From positions 1-64,000 of the forward strand of contig JAGWWF010000019.1 in the NCBI GenBank assembly GCA_018970445.1: a DNA stretch of 64,000 bases, in the 5' to 3' direction. Position 1 is the first letter of the stretch, and each line of letters opens with the position of its first letter. A program made the translations under genes and the position numbers. The notes under the pieces are model-generated. The model made no database searches and had not been told where the DNA came from. It saw only the letters and a list, made by a program, of their open reading frames with translations. Origin of the DNA: Alphaproteobacteria bacterium. Lineage in GTDB: Bacteria; Pseudomonadota; Alphaproteobacteria; Sphingomonadales; Sphingomonadaceae. Of the stretch, positions 9,733 to 19,056 are shown piece after piece.

Positions 9733-10497
9733 ATGGCACGGCTGGCAGGCAAGGTGGCGCTGGTGACGGGGGCGGCATCGGGCATCGGTGCGGCCGCGGC
9801 GCGGCGGTTGGCCCGCGATGGCGCCGCCGTGCTGCTGACCGATGTTGACGCAGCCGGCGAGGATGTGGCGGCCGGCATCATTGCCGCCGGCGGCCGTGCC
9901 GGTTTCTGCCGGCACGATGTGGCCAGCCCGGATGATTGGGCCACAGCGGTGGCCGCGGCGCTGGCGCAGTTCGGCCGGATCGACATATTGGTGAACAACG
10001 CCGGCATCGCCGGTGGCCGGCATGAACTGATCAGCCATGATCTGGCGGCCTGGCGGCAGATATTGTCGATCAATCTGGATGGCGTGTTCCTGGGGCTGCG
10101 CCATGCCGGGCCGGCGATGGCGGCGGCCGGCGGCGGCAGCGTGATCAACATCAGCTCCATCCTGGGCAAGGTCGGCATGGGCGGGGCGGCGGCCTATTGC
10201 GCATCAAAGGGCGGGGTGACGCTGCTTTCCAAGGCGGCGGCGCTGGAATGGGCGCCGCTGGGCATCAGGGTGAACAGCGTGCACCCCGGTTTCATCGACA
10301 CGCCGCTGGTGAACAATGCCCTGGCCGGGCGCGAGGATGGCAATGAAGTGCGCGTGGCGCTGATGGCCGCGCATCCGCTGGCGCGGTTTGGCCGGCCGCA
10401 GGAAATCGGCGATGCCATCGCCTTTCTGGCCAGCGATGAAGCCGCCTTCATCACCGGCGCCGAACTGGTGGTGGACGGCGGCTATACCGCGCAATGA
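9733..10497 (+). CDS. SDR-family oxidoreductase
   Basis: A classical short-chain dehydrogenase/reductase of 254 residues. It has the cofactor motif TGAASGIG (12-19), NNAG (88-91) and the catalytic Ser142, Tyr155 and Lys159 in a YCASKGG context. Asp37-Val-Asp after the second strand (LLTDVDA) suggests NAD(H) preference. The end FITGAELVVDGGYTAQ is typical. A Shine-Dalgarno GGGGAGGAAAGG directly precedes the ATG. The substrate is unknown; it may act with the upstream reductase. Confidence 0.87.
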   Translation: MARLAGKVALVTGAASGIGAAAARRLARDGAAVLLTDVDAAGEDVAAGIIAAGGRAGFCRHDVASPDDWATAVAAALAQFGRIDILVNNAGIAGGRHELISHDLAAWRQILSINLDGVFLGLRHAGPAMAAAGGGSVINISSILGKVGMGGAAAYCASKGGVTLLSKAAALEWAPLGIRVNSVHPGFIDTPLVNNALAGREDGNEVRVALMAAHPLARFGRPQEIGDAIAFLASDEAAFITGAELVVDGGYTAQ

Positions 10498-10510
10498 TCG
10501 GCGCCAGGGT

Positions 10511-12304
10511 TCAGGCGGCCAGCTGATCGAATTGCAGCTTGGCCAGCCGGGCATAAAGGCCGCCGGCGGCCATCAGGCTGTCGTGCGTGCCGGTGGCCAC
10601 GATACGGCCCTTGTCCATCACCACGATGCGATTCGCGCCGCGCACGGTGGCCAGCCGGTGGGCGATCACCAGCGTGGTGCGGTGCTTCATCAGTTCATCC
10701 AGCGCCGCCTGCACCAGCCGTTCGCTTTCGGCATCCAGCGCGCTGGTGGCTTCATCCAGCAGCAGGATCGGCGCGTTGCGCAGGATGGCGCGGGCGATGG
10801 CGATGCGCTGGCGCTGCCCGCCCGAAAGCCGCGTGCCGCTTTCGCCCAGATAGGAGTGGATGCCATCGGGCAGTTCCTTGAGGAACAGATCGGCGTGGGC
10901 GGCCTGCGCCGCGGCCCACACCTCGGCCTCGCTGGCGTCGGGGCGGCCGTATCGGATATTGTCCATCGCGCTGGCGGCAAAGATCACGGTTTCCTGCGGC
11001 ACCACCGCCAGCCGGCTGCGGATGGCGTGCGGATCGGCGGCGGTATAGGCCACGCCGTCGATGGTGATGCTGCCGGCTTCGGGATCATAGAAACGCTGCA
11101 CCAGCTGGAACAGGGTGGATTTGCCCGCCCCCGACGGGCCGACCACCGCCACGGTTTCGCCCGGTTCGATGGCCAGGGTGAAGCCCTTCAAGGCCGCCAC
11201 ATCGGGCTTTGAGGGATAATGGAAACGGATGTCGCGCAGTTCCAGCCGGCCCTGTGGCGGCTGCGGCAGGGCGGTGACGGCGGCCGGGGCGCGGATCTGC
11301 GGCCGGGCGGCCAGCAATTCCTCCATCCGCCCCGATGCCCCGGCGGCACGCATGAAATCGCCATAGACTTCGGTGAGCGTGCCAAAGGCGCCGGCGACGA
11401 TGGCGGCGGCAAACACGAAGGCGGCAATCGAACCCCCCGACAGCGTGCCATCGATCACATCCAGCGCGCCCTGCCACAGCACCAGCGTGATCGCCCCGAA
11501 CACCAGGGTGATGATGCTGGCAGTCATGATGGCGCGCAGGCGGATGCGGCGGCGCGCGGTATCGAAGGTGCGTTCAACGGCCGCCCCGAAACGGGCGGCT
11601 TCGCGCGCTTCCTGCGTGAAGGCCTGGACGATGCGGATGGCCCCCAGCACTTCGGAGACCATGGTGCCGATATCGGCGACGCGATCCTGGCTGGCGCGGC
11701 TGATGTCGCGCACGCGGCGGCCCAGGATGAGGATGGGGCCCATGGTGAGCGGGATGACCAGCAGCATCAAGAGGGTGAGCCGCGGGCTGACCCAGAACAT
11801 GTAGCCGATGCCGCCAATGCCCATCACGCTGTTGCGCAGCGCCAGGCTGGCCGATGTGGCCACCACCTGTTCGATGATCGCGGTATCCGATGTGATGCGG
11901 CTGGCGATTTCGGCGGGGCGGTTTTCTTCGAAGAACACCGGATCCAGCGTGAGCAGGTGGCGCTGCACTGCGGTGCGCAGATCGGCCACCACCCGTTCGC
12001 CGATCCAGGTGACGAAATAGAAGCGCACGGCCGTCGCCAGGCCCAGCAGCACCACCAGCCCCAGAAAGGCGGCAAAGAAGGGCGTAATGGTGGCCGGGTC
12101 GCTGCCCTTGGCAAAGCCATTGTCCACCACCAGCTTCAGCCCCTGCGGGATGGCCAGGGTGGTGAGCGCCGCCACGCCCAGCGCCAGCAGTGCAGCAGCC
12201 AGTTGCAGCGGATAGGCGCGCGAAAACCGCCACAACAGCTTGAGGCGGGAGAGTTTCCGCTCGGCCGGGGGCGGGAGCGGGGGTTTCGGCGGACGGGAAG
12301 CCAT
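10511..12304 (-). CDS. ABC exporter, fused membrane and ATPase domains (MsbA-type half-transporter)
   Basis: A 597-residue half-transporter with an N-terminal six-helix type I exporter domain (about 20-310) and a C-terminal ATPase. Walker A is GPSGAGKST, the signature is LSGGQRQRIAIARA, Walker B is ILLLDEATSALD and the H-loop is VIAHRL. Works as a homodimer in the inner membrane. Lipid or drug export is plausible but the substrate cannot be assigned. It converges on the SDR gene and diverges from phaZ. Confidence 0.88.
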   Translation of the reverse strand: MASRPPKPPLPPPAERKLSRLKLLWRFSRAYPLQLAAALLALGVAALTTLAIPQGLKLVVDNGFAKGSDPATITPFFAAFLGLVVLLGLATAVRFYFVTWIGERVVADLRTAVQRHLLTLDPVFFEENRPAEIASRITSDTAIIEQVVATSASLALRNSVMGIGGIGYMFWVSPRLTLLMLLVIPLTMGPILILGRRVRDISRASQDRVADIGTMVSEVLGAIRIVQAFTQEAREAARFGAAVERTFDTARRRIRLRAIMTASIITLVFGAITLVLWQGALDVIDGTLSGGSIAAFVFAAAIVAGAFGTLTEVYGDFMRAAGASGRMEELLAARPQIRAPAAVTALPQPPQGRLELRDIRFHYPSKPDVAALKGFTLAIEPGETVAVVGPSGAGKSTLFQLVQRFYDPEAGSITIDGVAYTAADPHAIRSRLAVVPQETVIFAASAMDNIRYGRPDASEAEVWAAAQAAHADLFLKELPDGIHSYLGESGTRLSGGQRQRIAIARAILRNAPILLLDEATSALDAESERLVQAALDELMKHRTTLVIAHRLATVRGANRIVVMDKGRIVATGTHDSLMAAGGLYARLAKLQFDQLAA

Positions 12305-12360
12305 GACGGCTGATAACAGGCGTTCGAGCCCGGCTCAATGGCCGTGGCCGCTTCATTCAA

Positions 12361-12383
12361 GGCCGCGGCGCCGCGGCCGTTTT
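12361..12383 (+). terminator. Perfect GC palindrome followed by T-run, upstream of phaZ
   Basis: Positions 12361-12378 are an 18-bp palindrome (GGCCGCGGCGCCGCGGCC) followed by GTTTTT on the plus strand, the shape of an intrinsic terminator. No plus-strand gene ends nearby; the divergent ABC exporter starts at 12304. It may be an attenuator in a phaZ leader or a relic. Confidence 0.4.
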
Positions 12384-12493
12384 TCGATCATTGCGCCGGA
12401 TTAATGCGGCCAATCTTGGGTTTGCGGTTTATGTTGCAGTGCGGTATGACCCTGCCTGGGTGGTGGCGCTGGTTGGCCAGAAGGAACAGAGTG

Positions 12494-13798
12494 ATGCTGT
12501 ATACCGCGCACGAGATGCAGAAGGCCTGGATTGCCGGGCTGGGCATGGCCGCGTCCCAAAGCTCGCAATGGCTGTTGGCAGCATCCAACCCGCTGGCGTG
12601 GAACCCGGTGGCCCCGGTGATGGCGCGCGCGCTGGAGGTGTTCGCCCACAGCGCCGAAGTGCGCGGCAAGCCGGCCTTTGGCCTGAATGCCACCATCATC
12701 GATGGCGCATCGGTGCCGGTTTCGGAAGAGATCGTGTTGCGCAAGCCCTTTGGCCAGTTGAAATATTTCCGCCGCGGCATCGGCGGCCGGCGCGACCCGC
12801 GCATCCTGGTGGTGGCGCCGATGTCGGGCCATTATGCCACGCTGCTGCGCGGCACGGTGGAACGGCTGCTGCCCGATCACGAGGTGTATATCACCGATTG
12901 GCGCGATGCGCGCATGGTGCCTACCAGCGCCGGCCGTTTCGATCTGAATGATTATGTCGATTATCTGATCGAATTCCTGGAACTGCTGGGCCCCGACACG
13001 CACATGCTGGCCGTGTGCCAGCCATCGGTGCCGGCGCTGGCCGCGGTGGCCCTGATGAACGAGGATGATCATCCCTGCACCCCGCCCAGCCTGACGCTGA
13101 TGGGCGGCCCGGTGGACACGCGCCGCGCCCCGACGGCGGTGAATGATCTGGCCTTCAAGCGGCCGTTCGCCTGGTTTGAACAGATGGTGATCCAGCAGGT
13201 GCCCGACATCTATCCCGGTGCCGGCCGCAGCGTGTATCCCGGTTATCTGCAATTGTCGGGCTTCATGTCGATGAACCTAGCCAACCACATGAAATCCCAT
13301 TGGGAAATGTTCAAGCATCTGGTCGATGGCGACGAGGAATCGGCCGAGGCGACCAAGGCATTCTATGATGAATATCGCGCCGTGTGCGACATGACGGCGG
13401 AATTCTATCTGCAGACCATCGATCTGGTGTTCCAGCGCCAGGCGCTGGCCACCGGCCAGTTCGAGCATCGCGGCCGGCTGGCCGATCCGGGCCGGATCAC
13501 CCGCACCGCGCTGCTGGCGATCGAGGGCGAGCGCGACGATATTTCCGGCCTGGGCCAGACGAAGGCGGCGCTGGAACTGGCGGTGAACCTGCCCGACGAC
13601 AAGAAACGCTATCATCTGGCGCTGGGCGCCGGCCATTATGGCATCTTCAACGGCAGCAAGTGGCGCACCAGCATCGCCCCGGTGGTGGAGGAATTCGTGC
13701 GCGCCCACGACACCGGCCGGGTTGCGCCCGCCCCGGCGCGCGTGGTGCTGCCGCGCCATGTCGAACCCGATGTGCCGCCGGGGGTGGAAGTGGCCTAA
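12494..13798 (+). CDS. phaZ: Intracellular polyhydroxyalkanoate depolymerase
   Basis: Mobilises stored poly-3-hydroxybutyrate granules in the cytoplasm. The 434-residue length and MLYTAHEMQKAW start are characteristic. The active-site nucleophile is Cys175 in LAVCQPSVPALAAV, the cysteine variant of the lipase box found in PhaZ1-type enzymes. The acid residue is in EGERDDISG and the histidine in GAGHYGIF. ATG 12494 sits at the family's start; longer in-frame starts at 12338 add unconserved residues. The stop codon overlaps the stop of the convergent uup gene. Confidence 0.93.
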   Translation: MLYTAHEMQKAWIAGLGMAASQSSQWLLAASNPLAWNPVAPVMARALEVFAHSAEVRGKPAFGLNATIIDGASVPVSEEIVLRKPFGQLKYFRRGIGGRRDPRILVVAPMSGHYATLLRGTVERLLPDHEVYITDWRDARMVPTSAGRFDLNDYVDYLIEFLELLGPDTHMLAVCQPSVPALAAVALMNEDDHPCTPPSLTLMGGPVDTRRAPTAVNDLAFKRPFAWFEQMVIQQVPDIYPGAGRSVYPGYLQLSGFMSMNLANHMKSHWEMFKHLVDGDEESAEATKAFYDEYRAVCDMTAEFYLQTIDLVFQRQALATGQFEHRGRLADPGRITRTALLAIEGERDDISGLGQTKAALELAVNLPDDKKRYHLALGAGHYGIFNGSKWRTSIAPVVEEFVRAHDTGRVAPAPARVVLPRHVEPDVPPGVEVA

Positions 13799-15564
13799 CC
13801 GGCCAGCTGTTCTTCCATCTCGGCCAATTCCAGCCAGCGCAGTTCGGCCGCCTCCAGGCTGGCGCGCAGGGCGTCAAGCCGGGCGGTGAGGCTGGCAAAG
13901 CGGGCCGGGTTCCTCGCATACAGGTCGGGATCGGCCAGCGCGGCCTCGCCGCTGGCGATGTCGCGGTTCAGCGCCTCGATCCGGGCGGGCAGTTCGGCCA
14001 GTTCGCGCGCGTCCTTGTAACTCAACTTGCTGGCCTTTTTCGGGGCGGCGGCCACGGCGGCGGCGGATTTCGGCCGCAATGGCGCGGCCGCGACGCTCTG
14101 GCGGGCGGCCCAGTCGCTCCAGCCGCCCACGCTGATGCTGGCCGCGCCATTGCCATCCAGGGCGACGATCATCGTCACCACCCGATCCAGGAAGGCGCGA
14201 TCATGGCTGACCAGCAGCACCGTGCCGTCATAATCTCCGATCACCTCCTCGATCAGGTCCAGCGTTTCCATGTCGAGATCGTTGGTGGGTTCATCCAGCA
14301 CCATCAGGTTTGACGGCGTGGCGAATTCGCGGGCCAGCAGCAGGCGCGACTGTTCCCCGCCCGACAGGGTTTCGGCCGCCGCATCCAGCACGCCGGCATC
14401 GAACAGATAATCCTTCAGATGGCCGGCGACATGCTTCTTCACGCCGTTCACTTCCAGCCATTCGCCGCCATCGGCCAGCACCTCGCGCACGGTGCGGCCC
14501 TGCAGGCGCTGGCGGTGCTGATCGATGATGGTGGCGGCCAGATTGGCGCTGCGGGTGATGGTGCCGCTTCCGGGCGCCAGCTGGCCCAGCAGCAGCTTGA
14601 TCAGCGTGGATTTGCCGGCCCCATTGGGGCCGATGATGCCGATGCGATCGCCTTTGCGCACCCGCAGCGACAGATCCTGCACGATGGCGCGATTGCCAAA
14701 GGCCAGGCTGATGTTCTTGGCATCGATCAGGATCTTCGATCCCGGATCGTTCGATTCGGTGGCGATGCGGGCCGAAGTGGGCCCCCGATCAAGGCTGCGG
14801 CGGGTTTCGCGCAGGTCCATCAGCTTGGCCAGCCGGCCCATGTTGCGCTTGCGCCGGGCGGTGACGCCGCGTTGCAGCCAATGTTCCTCGGCGCGCAATT
14901 TCGTGTCCAGCCGCTGGGCGGTGCGTTCCTCTTCGGCGGCCACGGCTTCGGCCCAGGCATCAAAGCCGCCAAAACCCACTTCGGCGCGGCGCAGCGCACC
15001 GCGATCCAGCCACAGGCAATTGCGGGTCAGCCGGGTCAGGAAGGTGCGATCATGGCTGATCACCACCAGCGCGCAGCGGCTGCGGTCCAGCCAGGCTTCC
15101 AGCCATTCGATGGCGGCAATGTCGAGATGGTTGGTCGGTTCATCCAGCAGCAGCAGATCGGGCGCTTCGGCCAGCACCCGCACCAGCGCGGCGCGGCGGC
15201 GTTCGCCGCCCGATGCGGTGGCGGCCGGGCGGGCCAGATCCAGCCCCAGCTGATCGGCCAGGGCGGCCAGCTTGTGATCGGCCGCGCCGCCGGCCCCGGC
15301 ATAATCGGCCAGGGTGGCGCAGCCGGTCATCGGCGGGTCCTGCTCCAGCCGGCCGATGCGCAGGGCCCGGGCGGTGGCGCGGCGGCCGGCATCGGCCTCG
15401 ATGCTGCCATCGATGATCTTGAGCAGGGTGGATTTGCCCGCCCCATTGCGACCGATCAGCGCCAGCCGGTCGCGCGCATCGATGGTGAGCGACAGGCCGC
15501 TGAACAGCCAGCCGGTGCCGGCTTTCAGGCCGATATTGTCGAGGGTGAGGATGGGTTCGGGCAT
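13795..15564 (-). CDS. uup: ABC-F family ATPase, Uup-like
   Basis: A soluble tandem ATPase of 589 residues with no membrane domain. The first cassette has GRNGAGKST (38-46), SGGERRR and LLLLDEPTNHLD; the second has GPNGAGKST, LSGGEQSR and MVLDEPTNDLD. A charged linker lies between them, and the last 80 residues form the coiled-coil tail characteristic of Uup (LPARIEALNRDIASGEAAL...). ABC-F proteins act on ribosomes; Uup has also been tied to DNA transposition precision. ATG at 15564 starts directly before the first cassette. Confidence 0.9.
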   Translation of the reverse strand: MPEPILTLDNIGLKAGTGWLFSGLSLTIDARDRLALIGRNGAGKSTLLKIIDGSIEADAGRRATARALRIGRLEQDPPMTGCATLADYAGAGGAADHKLAALADQLGLDLARPAATASGGERRRAALVRVLAEAPDLLLLDEPTNHLDIAAIEWLEAWLDRSRCALVVISHDRTFLTRLTRNCLWLDRGALRRAEVGFGGFDAWAEAVAAEEERTAQRLDTKLRAEEHWLQRGVTARRKRNMGRLAKLMDLRETRRSLDRGPTSARIATESNDPGSKILIDAKNISLAFGNRAIVQDLSLRVRKGDRIGIIGPNGAGKSTLIKLLLGQLAPGSGTITRSANLAATIIDQHRQRLQGRTVREVLADGGEWLEVNGVKKHVAGHLKDYLFDAGVLDAAAETLSGGEQSRLLLAREFATPSNLMVLDEPTNDLDMETLDLIEEVIGDYDGTVLLVSHDRAFLDRVVTMIVALDGNGAASISVGGWSDWAARQSVAAAPLRPKSAAAVAAAPKKASKLSYKDARELAELPARIEALNRDIASGEAALADPDLYARNPARFASLTARLDALRASLEAAELRWLELAEMEEQLAG

Positions 15565-15753
15565 GGCAGCCAAGGCCAGTGGCGAAAGCGGCGGCGGCTG
15601 GCAAGCGGCAACTGCCGCCGCCGCGCCATTAAGCAATTTGCAATTCCTGTCAGTGCAATAGACTTGATACCATATGACAGAAATGCGAAGGACATGGCCG
15701 GCGTTCAGAGGCGGTTCAACCGCCCGGCGCGATACGGGCTGATGCATGATGGG

Positions 15754-16086
15754 ATGATCAGAGCGGCAGGAATGATGGTGCGGTTGGCGGTCTTGATGGC
15801 GGTGGCGGCGGGGCTGGCCGGGCCGGTGGTGGCCGGGGCCGGCGATGCCGATCCGGGCGCATCCGGGGCCATGGCGTTGCAGGAACTGCGCCGTGCCGGC
15901 GAAATCATGCCGTTCGACGTGATCCAGCGCCGGGTGCTGCAAGACGCGCCGGGGGAATATGTGGGGGCGCAGTTTGATGCGGGCAGCCGGCGTTACCGGT
16001 TCCGCTTCATGCGCGACGGCAATGTGATCAATGTGGACGTGGACGCGCGCACCGGCGAGCGCCTGCGGCCGCGCCAGAGTTATTGA
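15754..16086 (+). CDS. Secreted PepSY-like protein preceding a two-component system
   Basis: About 110 residues: a signal peptide (VRLAVLMAVAAGLAGPVVAGA) followed by an alpha+beta domain of PepSY type (EIMPFDVIQRRVLQDAPGEYVGAQFD...YRFRFMRDGNVINVDVDARTGE). Such small periplasmic proteins often sit next to OmpR-type two-component genes in sphingomonads and may tune the sensor. Several ATGs are possible (15742, 15754, 15772, 15775); the exact start is uncertain. The response-regulator start lies 18 bases after the stop. Confidence 0.75.
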   Translation: MIRAAGMMVRLAVLMAVAAGLAGPVVAGAGDADPGASGAMALQELRRAGEIMPFDVIQRRVLQDAPGEYVGAQFDAGSRRYRFRFMRDGNVINVDVDARTGERLRPRQSY

Positions 16087-16103
16087 AGCCGGCGGAGTGG
16101 GGC

Positions 16104-16766
16104 ATGCGCATTTTGGTGGTGGAAGACGAGCCGAGCCTGCGGCGCCAGCTGCGTACCGGGCTGGAACAGGCCGGCTATGCCGTCGATGCGGCCGGTGATG
16201 GCGAGGAAGGCCATTATCTGGGCGCCAACGAAAGCTATGACGCGGTGGTGCTGGATCTGGGGCTGCCGGGGCTGGACGGGCTGACCGTGCTGGACCGCTG
16301 GCGCCGCGAAGGCCGCACCATGCCGGTGCTGGTGCTGACCGCGCGCGACAGCTGGGCCGACAAGGTGGCCGGTCTGGATGCCGGGGCCGATGATTATCTG
16401 GCCAAGCCGTTCCAGACCGAGGAACTGGTGGCGCGGCTGCGCGCGCTGATCCGCCGCGCGGCCGGCAAGGCGACATCGGAATTGCTGGCCGGCGGTGTGC
16501 GGCTGGATGGCCGGTCGGGCCGGGTGACGCTGCACGGTGAACCGGTGAAGATGACGGCGCAGGAATTCAAGCTGTTGAGTTACCTGATGCACCACAAGGG
16601 CAAGGTGGTGAGCCGCACCGAATTGATCGAACATATCTATGACCAGGATTTCGATCGCGATTCCAACACCATCGAGGTGTTCATCACCCGCATCCGCAAG
16701 AAGCTGGGCGCCGATCTGATCCAGACCACGCGCGGCCTTGGCTATAGCCTGAACGACCAGATCTGA
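16104..16766 (+). CDS. OmpR/PhoP-family response regulator
   Basis: A DNA-binding regulator of 220 residues. The receiver domain has the acidic pocket EDE (7-9), phospho-acceptor Asp51 in VVLDLGLPGLDG, Thr in LTARD and Lys in AKPF. The C-terminal winged helix contains MTAQEFKLLSYLMHHKGKVVSR and the wing TTRGLGYSL. ATG 16104 has GGAG six bases upstream and opens exactly at the conserved strand; TTG 16083 is the longer alternative. The kinase gene begins one base after the stop, so the two are co-transcribed. Confidence 0.92.
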   Translation: MRILVVEDEPSLRRQLRTGLEQAGYAVDAAGDGEEGHYLGANESYDAVVLDLGLPGLDGLTVLDRWRREGRTMPVLVLTARDSWADKVAGLDAGADDYLAKPFQTEELVARLRALIRRAAGKATSELLAGGVRLDGRSGRVTLHGEPVKMTAQEFKLLSYLMHHKGKVVSRTELIEHIYDQDFDRDSNTIEVFITRIRKKLGADLIQTTRGLGYSLNDQI

Positions 16767-16767
16767 G

Positions 16768-18156
16768 ATGATGGCGCCGCCGGTTTCGACCGGGCGTTCG
16801 CTGCGCCGCCGCATGATCCTGATTGCGGCGGTGTGGATCTCGTTGCTGCTGGCGCTGGGCGGGTTTGCGCTGGATCGGGTGCTGGCCGATACGCTGCGAT
16901 CCAGTTTCGATGAACAATTGGCCAGCAATCTCAAAGCGATGATCAACACCGCCGAACTGGATGAGGCAGGTGAGGTGCGGCTGCTGCGGCCGTTGGGTGA
17001 TCAGCGCTTTTCCGAGCCTTATTCCGGCCTCTACTGGCAGATCAGCGGCGCCGGCATGGCGGTGTTCCCCTCGCGCAGCCTGTGGGATCGCCAGTTGGGC
17101 CCGCCACCGCGCGGGGCCGATTGCCGCCAGCCGTGCGTGCATGATTCCACGCTGTTCGCCGGCGAGCCACTGCGCATCATGGGCCGCAGCGTGCGCCTGC
17201 CCGGCGCGCGGGCCAGCATCTATTTCCAGGTGGCGCAATCCAGCCGCGATCTGGAACGGCAACTGGCCCGCACGCGGTCCATCCTGGTGTGGTCGCTCAC
17301 GGTGCTGGGCCTGGGCCTGATCGGCATGGCGGCGTTCCAGTCCACCTATGGCCTGGCGCCGTTGCGGCGGGTTTCCGATGCGATTGCCGCCATCCGCAGT
17401 GGCCGGGCGCAACGGGTGCAGGCGCGCTTTCCGGTGGAGGTGGCGCCGTTGGTGAGCGAGATCAACGAGCTGCTGGCCCATGGCGAGGCCCAGGCCGAAG
17501 CCGCGCGCCGCCATGCCGGCAATCTGGCCCATGCGCTGAAAACCCCGATGAGCGTGCTGGTGGGTGAAGCGCAGGGGCGCGACGATCCGCTGGCCCGCGC
17601 CATCGAGGCGCAGGTGCAGGTGATGCGCCGCCATGTCGATCACCAATTGGCCCGCGCCCGCGCCGCCGGCCGCCGCGCCGCCAGCACGGCGCGCACCCCG
17701 GTGTGGCCGGTGGTGGAGGCGATCGCGCGCACGGTGGAGCGGCTGCACGCCGGCCGGGTGACCATCGATCTGGCCGGTGACAGGGCGGTGGCGTTTCGCG
17801 GCGAGCGCCAGGATCTGGAAGAAATGGTGGGCAATCTGATCGAGAATGCCGCCATCCACGGCGGCGGCCGCGCCTTTGTCACCATCGAGCCGGCCGATGC
17901 CATGCTGCGCATCCTGGTGGAGGATGATGGCCGCGGCATTGGCCCGGCCGCGCGCGACCGCCTGTTCCAACGCGGCGAACGGCTGGATACCGACAAGCCG
18001 GGCACCGGCCTGGGCCTGGCCATCGTGAAGGAGGTGGCCGAGCTGTATGGCGGCGAGGTCAGCCTGGGCGAATCCGATGATCTGGGCGGGCTGCTGGCAA
18101 CGCTCAGCCTGCCGCGCGCGGCAGAGCGCGGCGACGACGGGCAACCGCGCCGGTAA
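16768..18156 (+). CDS. Sensor histidine kinase partner
   Basis: An inner-membrane kinase of 462 residues: transmembrane helix 1 at about 17-35, a periplasmic domain with a Cys-containing loop (GADCRQPCVHD, 116-126), helix 2 at about 172-190, HAMP, then the dimerisation helix with phospho-acceptor His255 in NLAHALKTP. The ATPase core has N-box NLIENAAIHGG, G1 EDDGRGIG and G2 GTGLGLAIVKEVAELYGG. The topology and NLAHALKTP motif resemble PhoQ. The periplasmic cysteine pair is worth noting as a possible redox or metal site. The 3' end overlaps the convergent PEP-CTERM gene by 53 bases. Confidence 0.9.
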   Translation: MMAPPVSTGRSLRRRMILIAAVWISLLLALGGFALDRVLADTLRSSFDEQLASNLKAMINTAELDEAGEVRLLRPLGDQRFSEPYSGLYWQISGAGMAVFPSRSLWDRQLGPPPRGADCRQPCVHDSTLFAGEPLRIMGRSVRLPGARASIYFQVAQSSRDLERQLARTRSILVWSLTVLGLGLIGMAAFQSTYGLAPLRRVSDAIAAIRSGRAQRVQARFPVEVAPLVSEINELLAHGEAQAEAARRHAGNLAHALKTPMSVLVGEAQGRDDPLARAIEAQVQVMRRHVDHQLARARAAGRRAASTARTPVWPVVEAIARTVERLHAGRVTIDLAGDRAVAFRGERQDLEEMVGNLIENAAIHGGGRAFVTIEPADAMLRILVEDDGRGIGPAARDRLFQRGERLDTDKPGTGLGLAIVKEVAELYGGEVSLGESDDLGGLLATLSLPRAAERGDDGQPRR

Positions 18157-18970
18157 CAGCAAAACCGGCAAGCAGCATGGCCCAGCTGGCCGGTTCGGGC
18201 ACGCCGCCCACCAGCATCGACGGGCCGTTGGTGGAGATGGTGAAACCGGACACGCCGGGCGCGATCTTGATGACCGGATCGACATAGGCATAGGCCGTGC
18301 CGCTGCGCAGCGTGCCGGGGCCGCCAACGCTGATGCTGTTGTGATCGGGCTGGCGCTGCTGCACCGCCGCGCTCATCGACAAGGTGTAATCGCGGTTGGG
18401 CAGCATGTGGAACACATGATCCGTCACGTCCCAGCCGCCGGCACCCTTGATGCCGAACACGCAGTTGTGGGCCGAACCGGTGCAGGACTCCGAATAGAAG
18501 CTGAAGGCGATCGGCAGATAGAAATCAAAGGGATGCAGCGAATCGGGCAACAGCGAAATGCCGGCGGTGGCGCGATGGAAACCGGTTGTGCTGGTGATGC
18601 CCTTGGTGGTGACCCGCATTTCCACCATGCCAAAGGCGTTCAGTGGCCCGCTGCCATCCACCCGGAAATTGTACATGATGTTGCCAGAGGCATCGGATTC
18701 GGTGTTGCCATTGCCGCTCACCTCGACAAAGCCGCCAAGGCCGGGCCCGACGGTGAGATCGACCCGGCTGCCATTGTCGGCCACGTTCGAAAAACTGCCG
18801 TAGCTGTTGTAATATTGAAAGCCGCCGGTGGTGGTGTTGAGGCCGCTGTTGACCATCAATGATTGGCCCCCGGCAATCAGCGGGCCACTGGCCAGGGCCG
18901 CCACCGGCGTTGCCAGCGCCACCACGGCGGCCAGCGCGAGGCGCATGGACGTGCGAACATGATTGTGCAT
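18104..18970 (-). CDS. PEP-CTERM sorting-domain protein
   Basis: A 288-residue exported protein. Signal peptide at 1-28 (LALAAVVALATPVAALA), a beta-rich, Gly/Ser/Asn-rich body, and the sorting signal VPEPASWAMLLAGFAVTGAVARRRR at the C-terminus: PEP motif, hydrophobic helix and arginine cluster. In characterised systems an exosortase processes such proteins on the way to the surface or biofilm matrix; no exosortase gene is in this window. ATG at 18970 follows a GGGGGA Shine-Dalgarno; longer starts add charged residues before the signal. Confidence 0.85.
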   Translation of the reverse strand: MHNHVRTSMRLALAAVVALATPVAALASGPLIAGGQSLMVNSGLNTTTGGFQYYNSYGSFSNVADNGSRVDLTVGPGLGGFVEVSGNGNTESDASGNIMYNFRVDGSGPLNAFGMVEMRVTTKGITSTTGFHRATAGISLLPDSLHPFDFYLPIAFSFYSESCTGSAHNCVFGIKGAGGWDVTDHVFHMLPNRDYTLSMSAAVQQRQPDHNSISVGGPGTLRSGTAYAYVDPVIKIAPGVSGFTISTNGPSMLVGGVPEPASWAMLLAGFAVTGAVARRRRALPRAAG

Positions 18971-19056
18971 CGAAATCCCCCGATTTTCGCTGCGACCTGT
19001 TTTTTTCAGTGTTTCACCATTCCTGAGTTGCCGCAAATTGCATTGCTGTAATGCGT

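Noticed and set aside
10388-12313. Plus-strand open frames opposite the ABC exporter
   Set aside because: Antisense shadows rich in His, Gln and Gly; the minus-strand ABC domains are unambiguous.
14419-15741. Plus-strand upstream extension of the PepSY-like gene
   Set aside because: The open frame continues through antisense uup, but its translation is low-complexity; the secreted protein has a proper signal peptide starting near 15754.
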